NCBI GenBank assembly: GCA_016926235.1
Contig: JAFGOZ010000326.1
Location: forward strand, 1 to 16,588
Reading direction: 5' to 3'
Source: Bacteroidales bacterium
GTDB taxonomy: Bacteria > Bacteroidota > Bacteroidia > Bacteroidales > UBA10428
Length of the DNA stretch: 16,588 nt
Shown: positions 7,651-15,106 of the stretch, piece by piece
Position numbering within the stretch: position 1 is the stretch's first letter
Layout: every line of letters begins with the position of its first letter
Position numbers and translations under genes: made by a program
The notes under the pieces: model-generated
The model's input: the letters and a program-made list of their open reading frames with translations, nothing else
What the model was told of the DNA's origin: nothing
Database searches by the model: none

Positions 7651-8829
7651 CTAATTCTTTTCAATATACATATCAGTTACATTGTGTTTCTCATATTTAC
7701 CCGTTATAGTTACATCACGATATATTACAAGGTCGTAACTACCCAGGCTGTTTTCATTGAATATTACATTCTCTGAGCTTGAATTATAAATGCCTCCTAG
7801 AATATCTTTGGAATAAACAAATACACGATAATTTCCTTCAATCAGGTCTTTAAATTCGAAAACTCCGTTATAATTAGTACGTGTACGTTCAAAAAATGAA
7901 GCTTCATCTTCATAAACAATATAAACATCCAGTTCTTCTGCAGGTGTAATGTCTTTAATATCATTTGTATCATAAGGAGGAATGGCAGAGGTCCAGTATT
8001 GTATTTTATAAATGGTACCGGTAATGCTTGAGTTTCCATCTTCGATATCCATTATATCTTCCGTATAAAAATCTTCAACCGTCTCATTTTCAAAGTCACC
8101 GGAAATAGTAACATCTCTGTATAATATCAGATCTGTAGTCTCTGAAAACTCAATAACATTTGCAGATCCACTTTCATACATTCCTCCATTAATATTATCT
8201 GAATATAAATAAATGCGATAATTTCCTTTTATTAAATTTTTGAAAATGAATGTACCGTCATGGTTTGTACGGGTACGATCAAAATACACATCATCATCAC
8301 CATATACGATATATACATCAACTTCAGCAGCAGGCAGTGTACTTAAAACATCACTGATATCATAAGGTTCCGAAGAGGTATATTTATAGTTTACTTCATA
8401 AACCTTACCTGAAATGGTAGCGGTTCCATCATCGATATCACGGATATCATATGTAAAAAGGGTATCCAGTGAAATGGTTTCTTTTTTACCAACAGATACT
8501 TTTTTGCTAATGAATGTCTGGTTATCTCCGGTATACGCTGAAGTATCATCTGTATAATACCATATAGTATAATCTCCGGCAGTTAAATTTGAAAATTGAA
8601 AAAAACCATTATTTGAAGTTTCTGCATCATCGTCAAAATAGGCATTACTACCGTAAGTAATATATATGTCTTCACCAGCAGCCAGGTATGATTTTATAAC
8701 TTGTTTGTCTTTATTCAATTCTTTAACTACAAGAGTACCTGTAATTTTTGAGAAACCTCCGGGCCCTTCTTCCTTATTACAACTAAGAAGAATGATTACT
8801 AAAACAAACCAAACTCCAAATTTCTTCAT
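7651..8829 (-). CDS. Acidic lipoprotein with three repeated beta-sandwich-like modules
   Basis: 392 aa. MKKFGVWFVLVIILLSC is a lipoprotein signal with the lipidated Cys at 17, followed by NKEEGPGG, where the acidic residues near the Cys may influence surface localisation. The rest consists of three related modules at about 27-126, 136-248 and 266-379. Each carries a core like DVYIVY, an aromatic/acidic turn, (R)TRTNxxGxFxFxNLxxGNYRxxxYS, and a closing YRDVTIxG. Modules 2 and 3 are much closer to each other than to module 1. The pattern of a strand, a GxFxFxNLxxGxY loop and another strand is that of carboxypeptidase-regulatory-like or prealbumin-like repeats common in Bacteroidota surface proteins. 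Asp, Glu, Ser, Thr and Tyr are abundant and Lys/Arg scarce. It is the first gene of the VTC/DUF4956 operon. Roles as a surface adhesin-like stalk or as a substrate of the nearby CotH kinases are speculative. Confidence 0.87.
   Translation of the reverse strand: MKKFGVWFVLVIILLSCNKEEGPGGFSKITGTLVVKELNKDKQVIKSYLAAGEDIYITYGSNAYFDDDAETSNNGFFQFSNLTAGDYTIWYYTDDTSAYTGDNQTFISKKVSVGKKETISLDTLFTYDIRDIDDGTATISGKVYEVNYKYTSSEPYDISDVLSTLPAAEVDVYIVYGDDDVYFDRTRTNHDGTFIFKNLIKGNYRIYLYSDNINGGMYESGSANVIEFSETTDLILYRDVTISGDFENETVEDFYTEDIMDIEDGNSSITGTIYKIQYWTSAIPPYDTNDIKDITPAEELDVYIVYEDEASFFERTRTNYNGVFEFKDLIEGNYRVFVYSKDILGGIYNSSSENVIFNENSLGSYDLVIYRDVTITGKYEKHNVTDMYIEKN
7693..8424 (-). repeat. Tandem duplication within the lipoprotein gene (modules 2 and 3)
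   Basis: Two adjacent units of about 340 bases (8424-8086 and 8034-7693) encode modules that align over their full length: DVYIVY, FxRTRTN, GxFxFKxLIxGNYR, YSxxIxGGxY, SxNVI and YRDVTIxG recur at the same spacing. They are diverged at the DNA level, so this is an old duplication. The linkers between modules are alike too (EDGNSSITGTIYKIQY against DDGTATISGKVYEVNY). Confidence 0.8.
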
Positions 8830-9082
8830 ATCGAGATAATATTAAATTAATATTAAGAGGGCTTAAAATTAATATAAAAAAGGATTAATTTAAGTATCTG
8901 TAGATTATTAGATCAAAACCGACGACAAATCCCCTACTTTTTAAAATAAAAATATTTTTTCAATATTACCTTTTACTTAATTTAACCTGAATGGTTACAT
9001 TATTTACTTACTTTTCCTAATAGGATGATAGATATCATTATCCCTGGTTTACAAATGAAAATCAGAAGATTATTCGAATTGC
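8830..9082. other. Intergenic region between the first CotH gene and the lipoprotein operon
   Basis: 253 bases of very AT-rich sequence between two minus-strand genes. I find no open frame worth reporting and no convincing GC-rich terminator. The only structure is a weak AT palindrome (ATGATA-GA-TATCAT, 9025-9038) downstream of the CotH stop. The operon promoter should lie at about 8835-8930, but I see no match to TAnnTTTG with a -33 partner. Read-through from the CotH gene into the operon is therefore possible. Confidence 0.4.
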
Positions 9083-12031
9083 CTAGTAAATAACCATCAT
9101 TTTCTTTGTAATCGAATACTCCGGTGTAATAATCGTGTAAAAATATATTCCTGGATTTACCTTCGCTCCTGTTTCGCAGGTACCATTCCAAAGTATATTA
9201 TATTTTCCTTGAGGGTATTTTCCTTTGGTAATGATTTTGACAGTCCGCATATTTATATCAAATATCCTGATTTCTAATTGTGTTTCTTTTTGGAGGGTTA
9301 TGGGAATATAGGTAAAATCATTAAAAGGATTTGGGAAATTTTGAGCAACAATCGGCTTTTGAGTCATATTTGATGGAACGGATAATAGATCTATATAACC
9401 GGCATTTGCAAATCCCGGAGTTTGGGGATTCTCTGCAATATACTTCCAGTTTTTACTTTGATTGTTATCTGAATACGGATCAAGCAATTGGATACTTCCC
9501 CCAATGGAATCTGATATTAATGGCCATGGGAAACCATTTTTGTATGAAACGGAATCAACCAGTTTACCTGCTGATGTATAAAGCCTTATATTGTCATTAT
9601 CCCCTAATCCAAAGCCCTGGGGGCCATCACCAAAACTTCCCACATAATTGGTAATTTTTGGAAATGCTGCCATAAAATCATCTTCATCCTTTGTTACGGT
9701 AAGGTATTGATAAGCCTTAATTTGAGTGTTGGAGGGTATTATAAATGAATGTCCATCATCTTCATCCTTTAACCTCCAAAGAGAAATGTCAATTGTAAAA
9801 GGATTGGGATTGAATAATTCAATCCAGTCATCTGAAGGGTAACCTGCCGGTTGATTGTAGCAAATCTCATTTATTACAATCACTTTATTTTCATTAAATT
9901 CATCTATTTCAAACAATGCTGTAATTAAAGTATCAGATGTCAGGTAAAAAGAAACACTGTCTTCTGTGTCATCCAGATTGTCCCAACCCGCAAATTTATA
10001 GCCTGGACGTGGCATTGCCTTAAGAGTAACAGGGATTTCGCTAAAGTATTTTCCAGTCCAGGAGAAATGATTTGCAGTTATAGTATTTACTTTTATATAG
10101 CCTTTCCCTTCAATTTTGAGCGTTAGAGATTTAATAGTATCATATAAATAATGAGTTTGTATTTGCTGTCTTAAAATTTCAGGACGTTGTGCAAGATAAT
10201 CGCGGATGGATTGGATATTTGATTCCCAATAGTCGTTTGACGGGTTCCAACGTGCAATTTCATGTTCCATTTCAGGCTGAATAGTAGTATACAGTTTATT
10301 AAATACTTCAAGGGATGAGGTGGGAACAAACTCCGAATTGAGCAAATCACAGGTACGGACAATGAATTTTTTGTTGAAAGGTTCATTATCCAGGAGGCTT
10401 AGCAAAAACTTATTTGCCCATCTGATACGGGCAGTGTCCTGAACTGCCGTGAAGCCATTCCAATCCGAATATTGAAAAGATTTATCCGTATCCCAGATTA
10501 AATATTTCCATCGGCTGGCAGGATTTCTTTCTTTATACAGGAATACACCCCATGGCCAGGTTTTATAATCAGTACAATGAATAAAAGAAACAAGGTTTAC
10601 CAGTTCCGTCATATCAATATGTTTATTTAATGTGTCAAATGCTGCCGGATTGGAGTAATCCAAAGTGTCCATTAAAGCATATAATGTATTCCAATAACCT
10701 GGTTGACCAAAGGTAACTTCCGGGCCTTCTTTTTGGTAACGTATAATATCAAGATTTTCAGTCTTTAAATTTGTATGATCTTCGAGAAAGTCTTCATTTA
10801 TACTTTCTCGAAGGTTGTAAATACCCCAAAATAAATGATTTAGGTATAACATAACCCATGTACTTTCTGTTGATAGCCGGCCAATATTTCTCCAGTATTC
10901 TGTTGAAAGCGCATCACGCAATAGGGTTCCATAGGATATGGTTATATCATCGTCATAACCTGATTTTAATACCAGGTTTTCAAATGAACTTATTGCATTT
11001 GGGCCAAAAACAGGATAAGTATATCGATCGCTACCGTATTCATCCCTGAAATATAACCGGAATGATTTTTTTGCCATACCCAGAGAATTTCCACCTTGTA
11101 TGCGAACACCTCCGTTTGTAGTTATCGTATTTCCATCTTTATTCATTAATTGTATCTGGCAAAATCTTTCCCATGCCATACCTTCGTCCCATGGATTTGA
11201 ATAGATACCGGTTGATCCCCATAAATTAGTTGAATCTGTTATTAGGCTTAGTACTGGTAAAGTATAATCTACATTAAATAAATATACATTCCCAACTAAA
11301 TCACTGGGCAGATAATTTTTTTTGCAGGCAATAGCCTGAATGGTAACATCATTTGCAATTGTAATAGGAGAAGCGTATATAGAAGAGTTTGTATCTGGAT
11401 TTAAGGTATTTGTTGTAAAATATATCTGTTCGTCTGTTCCTGCACTCAATTTAATTTGTTGAGGAGATGAGTAAATTCCTCCGGATTTATCAAAAACCGG
11501 GGGAGGTGTAATTCCATAATAATATGTAAGCGAATTGGTACTACCCGGTGTGACGGAATCAAAATATACCCAGATATTATTTGTATCCAAAGCCCGTCCC
11601 ATGCTTATATTCTTTCTTTGGTCAGGAAAAATCACATAATCTGTCAAATACCCATTCGTATCAAGTAATCCTATTTCTTCTCCGTTTCCTGAAAGTTTAA
11701 TACCGATATGATTTGCTCCCTGTTGTATGTCATTATCGGCCCAAAGCAGTATATAACTATTTGGTGCAACTTTTAGTTCATTTCCTTCTGCTGAAAGTTT
11801 GTATCTATATAGCCCGGAAATATCATCTGTAATAACCCATCCATTCAGATTTACTGTATCAATGCCTGTATTGTATAATTCAATCCAATCATCCGATTCC
11901 CCATATTCGTCAAGGATTGTAGAGTCATTCATTGATAGAAATTCATTTATTTTTATGTTTTGTGCTGAACAATTATAAATGAAAATCGTAAAAAGAATTT
12001 GAAAGAGAAAATATCTTTTTATAAAGAACAT
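9083..12031 (-). CDS. T9SS-exported CotH-kinase protein with two lamin-tail domains
   Basis: 982 aa from the ATG at 12031. The frame continues to a TTG at 12079, but the ATG gives a proper signal peptide (MFFIKRYFLFQILFTIFIYN, cleaved at CSA-Q). Domains in order: lamin tail domain (about 25-165, DDWIELYNTG), chitobiase C-terminal-type Ig domain (175-252), CotH kinase domain (about 258-620), a divergent InlB-type beta repeat (about 634-708, PGYKFAGW), a second lamin tail domain (717-878, DDWIELFNPN), and a T9SS type A sorting domain (about 893-982, NFPNPFND to the C-terminus). CotH proteins are atypical secreted kinases; the B. subtilis prototype phosphorylates spore-coat proteins. The kinase signatures here are GMAKKSFRLYF (K321/K322, R325), a RESINEDF segment and YLIWDTDKSF (D514 and D516), consistent with an active ATP/Mg site. 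The protein should be attached to or released from the cell surface. Its natural partners are the VTC operon downstream on the same strand and the divergent paralogue. Confidence 0.92.
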   Translation of the reverse strand: MFFIKRYFLFQILFTIFIYNCSAQNIKINEFLSMNDSTILDEYGESDDWIELYNTGIDTVNLNGWVITDDISGLYRYKLSAEGNELKVAPNSYILLWADNDIQQGANHIGIKLSGNGEEIGLLDTNGYLTDYVIFPDQRKNISMGRALDTNNIWVYFDSVTPGSTNSLTYYYGITPPPVFDKSGGIYSSPQQIKLSAGTDEQIYFTTNTLNPDTNSSIYASPITIANDVTIQAIACKKNYLPSDLVGNVYLFNVDYTLPVLSLITDSTNLWGSTGIYSNPWDEGMAWERFCQIQLMNKDGNTITTNGGVRIQGGNSLGMAKKSFRLYFRDEYGSDRYTYPVFGPNAISSFENLVLKSGYDDDITISYGTLLRDALSTEYWRNIGRLSTESTWVMLYLNHLFWGIYNLRESINEDFLEDHTNLKTENLDIIRYQKEGPEVTFGQPGYWNTLYALMDTLDYSNPAAFDTLNKHIDMTELVNLVSFIHCTDYKTWPWGVFLYKERNPASRWKYLIWDTDKSFQYSDWNGFTAVQDTARIRWANKFLLSLLDNEPFNKKFIVRTCDLLNSEFVPTSSLEVFNKLYTTIQPEMEHEIARWNPSNDYWESNIQSIRDYLAQRPEILRQQIQTHYLYDTIKSLTLKIEGKGYIKVNTITANHFSWTGKYFSEIPVTLKAMPRPGYKFAGWDNLDDTEDSVSFYLTSDTLITALFEIDEFNENKVIVINEICYNQPAGYPSDDWIELFNPNPFTIDISLWRLKDEDDGHSFIIPSNTQIKAYQYLTVTKDEDDFMAAFPKITNYVGSFGDGPQGFGLGDNDNIRLYTSAGKLVDSVSYKNGFPWPLISDSIGGSIQLLDPYSDNNQSKNWKYIAENPQTPGFANAGYIDLLSVPSNMTQKPIVAQNFPNPFNDFTYIPITLQKETQLEIRIFDINMRTVKIITKGKYPQGKYNILWNGTCETGAKVNPGIYFYTIITPEYSITKKMMVIY

Positions 12032-12048
12032 CAAGTTAGTTATTGAAT

Positions 12049-12079
12049 GAAAATTATAATATTTGCGGGTTTTAACCAA
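12049..12079 (-). promoter_or_regulatory. Candidate promoter of the minus-strand CotH gene
   Basis: Read on the minus strand, TTGG (12079-12076) is followed about 19-20 bases later by TAATTTTC (12056-12049), one mismatch from the Bacteroidota -7 element TAnnTTTG and at the correct spacing from a -33 TTG. It ends 17 bases before the ATG at 12031. If real, transcription starts inside the upstream TTG-initiated extension, which excludes that longer start. Confidence 0.35.
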
Positions 12080-12154
12080 GCCAGCTAAATTATACTATTT
12101 TTGAGTTAAAAATTTGTTAAAGGTTAACTATTTAGACATTTACCAAAATATTTT

Positions 12155-12170
12155 CCCCTATTTGTAGGGG
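12155..12170. promoter_or_regulatory. Perfect palindrome between the divergent CotH genes
   Basis: CCCCTA-TTTG-TAGGGG is a perfect 6-bp inverted repeat with a four-base spacer in an otherwise AT-rich stretch, about 125 bases from either start codon. It could be an operator for a dimeric regulator controlling both genes, or a small hairpin. It has no T-tract long enough for a terminator and there is no gene end nearby. Confidence 0.35.
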
Positions 12171-12180
12171 TTATTGTTTT

Positions 12181-12194
12181 TATGGAAGTCCATA
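12181..12194. promoter_or_regulatory. Second palindrome between the divergent CotH genes
   Basis: TATGGA-AG-TCCATA is a perfect 6-bp inverted repeat with a two-base spacer, ten bases from the first palindrome and about 100 bases before the plus-strand CotH start. Its sequence is unrelated to the first. The pair makes a regulatory role somewhat more likely than either alone. No matching promoter elements were found for the plus-strand gene. Confidence 0.3.
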
Positions 12195-12295
12195 ATTGAA
12201 TAGAATGGATTTATATTGAAGATGATTTGATATTATTCTTATTGATGAAGATTTGAAAATACCACAGACTATACTATAAAATCAAACCAATTTTT

Positions 12296-15049
12296 ATGAA
12301 AATTAAAACTACGATCTTAATTAAACTATTTGTTTTTCTTTGTTTTTGCTGGCAGAGTAATCTTTTGTTTGGATTTGACACAACAAGTGTTATGATTACT
12401 GAATTTTTAGCAGTAAATTCTTCAATTATTGGAGATGAAGACGGGGATTCAACGGACTGGATAGAACTGTATAATCCTACAGATGCACCCATAAACCTGA
12501 AGGGGTGGTTTATAAGTGATGATGTTACCGAACCTTATAAATGGAAGTTCCCTGATGTTACAATTGATGCAAAGGAATATATGGTAATTTTTGCATCATC
12601 AAAAAACAAGGTCGATTCATCGTCCACGCTTCATACAAATTTTAAGCTTTCCAGCGGTGGCGAAAATATAATTTTAACCAAAGCAAATATGCAGGATGTA
12701 GTATTTGCTTTTCCTACGAATTATCCTCTCCAGTTTAAAGATATATCGTATGGTATTATAGGTGATGAATTTGTCTATATGAACGAACCTACACCCGGCG
12801 CACCCAATATTGCCGGAACGTTTCTCCCTCCTCCAATATTTAGTATTGAACGTGGTTTTTATAATAATTCTTTTAATGTAGAATTGTCCAGTGCAGTAAG
12901 TGGTTGCACTATCCGATATACAACAGATGGAAGTGCGCCCACTATTGATAATGGCCAGGTTTATGCGACGCCTATACCTATCAATACAACAACTCCATTA
13001 CGTGCAGTAGCATATAAACCGGGATGCGATACAAGCGATGTTATTACACATACATATTTCTTTCTGGATAGTGTTATTCGCCAGGATAATCATCCGGATG
13101 GGTATCCGTCGCAATTTGGATATATAACATTTTCTAATGACAGGATATCAGCTGATTATGAGATGGATCCGCAAATAGTAAATAGCTCGGCGTATAAAGA
13201 TTTAATGGATTCATCCTTATTGTCAATACCAACATTATCAATTGTAACAGACATTCCTAATCTTTTTGCCGATGATACGAACGAGGCAACAGGAGGTATT
13301 TATATTTATACCGGGTCTCCACTTACAAATATACCAGAAATTTCAGCCCGTGGTTACGGCTGGGAAAGACCTGCATCAATAGAATATATTGTCCCAAACA
13401 GTTCACGGGGTTTCCAGGTCAATTGCGGACTACGATTACACGGGGGACATAGCCGCCGGCCTGAAAAAGATCCGAAGCATTCATTCAGATTAGTGTTTAA
13501 AACAGAATATGGTCCCGGAAAATTAAATTATAACCTTTTCAGGGGGGAAGACGGGGCTGCCCGTAAATTTAATTCACTTGTGTGCCGGGGAGGTTTTAAT
13601 AATACCTGGCTGCACAGTGGCGGAGACCAGCGTACGGACGCCCAATATATCCAGGATTCATGGATGAAAGACAGTCACAGGGCTATGGGCTGGCATTCAC
13701 CATACAATACTTTTGTACATCTTTACTTAAATGGTTTATACTGGGGTGTTTATAATATTTCTGAAAAACCGAATGAGGATTATATGGAAACTTATTTTGG
13801 GAGTGATGCGGATGATTATGATGTGATAAAAGATTTTGGCTATGTCCTTAGCGGGTATGGCAATGTTTGGGATACAATGATAGCAATGGTACAAGATACT
13901 ATGGCCCTGGATACTGTTTACCAGCGTTTCCTGGGCAATAATCCCGATGGAACTGTAAATCCAGCATATGAACCATTAATGAATGCAGTAAGTTTTGTTG
14001 ATTACATGCTGTTGAATTTTTATGGCGGCAATGATGACTGGGACCGTCATAACTGGGTTTCAGCGCGTAACAGGGTAAATCCCGGCAAAGGCTTTGAGAT
14101 GGTGGTTTGGGATGCGGAACACAACCTGGAAAGTATATACAGGAATAATTTGGGCGTATACGATACAGATTCGAGAAAATGCCCGAGCAATATATTTCAG
14201 CCTTTAAGGTTGGCAGAAGAATTCAATATTTTATTGGCAGACAGGATACAAATGCATTGTTTTAATAATGGGGCATTAACCCCGGCAGCAACGGCAAACA
14301 GGTATCAAAAACGTGTAGATGAGGTCGAGATGGCCATGATTGGTGAATCTGCCAGATGGGGTGATTACAGAAGAAGCACTCCCTATACCCTGGAAGATTG
14401 GAGAAACAAAAAGAACTATTTAATGAATACTTTCTTTCCGCAACGGACAAAATATTTACTTACCCTGTTAAAAAACTATAGTATGTACCCATCTATTGAT
14501 GCACCCGTTTTTAGTCAGCACGGAGGTATAATAGACACCTTTGACAGAGTTAGCATTACAGCTTCTTTGGGGGATATCTACTTCACGGTTGATGGCTCCG
14601 ATCCCCGTTTATTTGGAGGGGGTATTTCTCCTACAGCCATGTTATATTCAGATTCAATACAGATTGACAGTAATATGATAATTAAAGCACGGGCATTCGA
14701 TGATGCTATATGGTCGGCAATTACTGTTGCTGAATTTAAGGTTGGAGATGCTCCAACTGGCATCCAACCTATTCTGGCAACTCCAACCCTTATTGAAAAA
14801 CATGTGAGTTATCCTAACCCATTCAATGATTATACGAGTATAAGTTATTACCTCCCTGAATCAGGCAAAGTTGATGTTTATATATTCTCTATTGATGGAA
14901 GAATGATTACAAAACTTTATTCAGGACACCAGATGGAGGGCGTGAATGAAGTAATTTGGGAACCACAGGGCATTCAGGATGGGATATTCCTTTACAGGAT
15001 ATCTACAAATTCAGGCGCTGTAACAGGGAAAATGATGTACAGAAAATGA
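12296..15049 (+). CDS. T9SS-exported CotH-kinase protein with lamin-tail and chitobiase-type Ig domains
   Basis: 917 aa. Signal peptide MKIKTTILIKLFVFLCFCWQ continues to about residue 27. Domains: lamin tail domain (about 30-170, TDWIELYNPTD), chitobiase/hexosaminidase C-terminal-type Ig domain (178-257, TIRYTTDGSAPT), CotH kinase domain (about 310-725), a second Ig domain of the same type (735-817, IYFTVDGSDPR), and a T9SS type A sorting domain (about 835-917, SYPNPFNDYT to MMYRK). Kinase signatures are CGLRLHGGHS, DPKHSFRLVFK (K394, R398), YNISEKPNEDY and MVVWDAEHNLES (D606, E608). Where the neighbouring paralogue has WDTD this protein has WDAE, and the kinase domain is longer. It is therefore a distinct CotH subfamily, not a recent duplicate. 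It has its own terminator. Surface display and phosphorylation of an extracellular or envelope target are inferred from the family. Confidence 0.92.
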   Translation: MKIKTTILIKLFVFLCFCWQSNLLFGFDTTSVMITEFLAVNSSIIGDEDGDSTDWIELYNPTDAPINLKGWFISDDVTEPYKWKFPDVTIDAKEYMVIFASSKNKVDSSSTLHTNFKLSSGGENIILTKANMQDVVFAFPTNYPLQFKDISYGIIGDEFVYMNEPTPGAPNIAGTFLPPPIFSIERGFYNNSFNVELSSAVSGCTIRYTTDGSAPTIDNGQVYATPIPINTTTPLRAVAYKPGCDTSDVITHTYFFLDSVIRQDNHPDGYPSQFGYITFSNDRISADYEMDPQIVNSSAYKDLMDSSLLSIPTLSIVTDIPNLFADDTNEATGGIYIYTGSPLTNIPEISARGYGWERPASIEYIVPNSSRGFQVNCGLRLHGGHSRRPEKDPKHSFRLVFKTEYGPGKLNYNLFRGEDGAARKFNSLVCRGGFNNTWLHSGGDQRTDAQYIQDSWMKDSHRAMGWHSPYNTFVHLYLNGLYWGVYNISEKPNEDYMETYFGSDADDYDVIKDFGYVLSGYGNVWDTMIAMVQDTMALDTVYQRFLGNNPDGTVNPAYEPLMNAVSFVDYMLLNFYGGNDDWDRHNWVSARNRVNPGKGFEMVVWDAEHNLESIYRNNLGVYDTDSRKCPSNIFQPLRLAEEFNILLADRIQMHCFNNGALTPAATANRYQKRVDEVEMAMIGESARWGDYRRSTPYTLEDWRNKKNYLMNTFFPQRTKYLLTLLKNYSMYPSIDAPVFSQHGGIIDTFDRVSITASLGDIYFTVDGSDPRLFGGGISPTAMLYSDSIQIDSNMIIKARAFDDAIWSAITVAEFKVGDAPTGIQPILATPTLIEKHVSYPNPFNDYTSISYYLPESGKVDVYIFSIDGRMITKLYSGHQMEGVNEVIWEPQGIQDGIFLYRISTNSGAVTGKMMYRK

Positions 15050-15073
15050 TTTAAGATTTATATTTAATAATAT

Positions 15074-15106
15074 ATAGCCTCGTGTTTCCCGGGGCTATTC
15101 TTTTAT
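15074..15106 (+). terminator. Terminator of the plus-strand CotH gene, overlapping the end of the convergent gene
   Basis: A 9-bp stem (ATAGCCTCG, 15074-15082, with CGGGGCTAT, 15090-15098; one G-U pair) closes a seven-base loop and is followed by TCTTTTATT. It lies 25 bases after the CotH stop. The right arm and T-tract overlap the stop codon and last codons of the minus-strand gene. On the minus strand the following sequence is mixed A/T, so termination in that direction is less certain. Confidence 0.75.

Noticed and set aside
7401..7709. 102-codon plus-strand open frame
   Set aside because: It runs antisense across the junction of the YD-like protein and lipoprotein genes; the minus-strand frames have signal peptides and coherent repeats.
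9025..9038. Terminator for the minus-strand CotH gene
   Set aside because: The palindrome ATGATA-GA-TATCAT is short, wholly AT-rich and lacks a following T-tract, so it is unlikely to terminate transcription.
9331..9654. 107-codon plus-strand open frame
   Set aside because: It is antisense to the lamin-tail and sorting-domain region of the minus-strand CotH gene, and its translation has no recognisable motif.
12032..12079. TTG-initiated N-terminal extension of the minus-strand CotH protein
   Set aside because: The extension puts 16 polar residues before a well-formed signal peptide and overlaps the candidate promoter; the ATG at 12031 is the better start.
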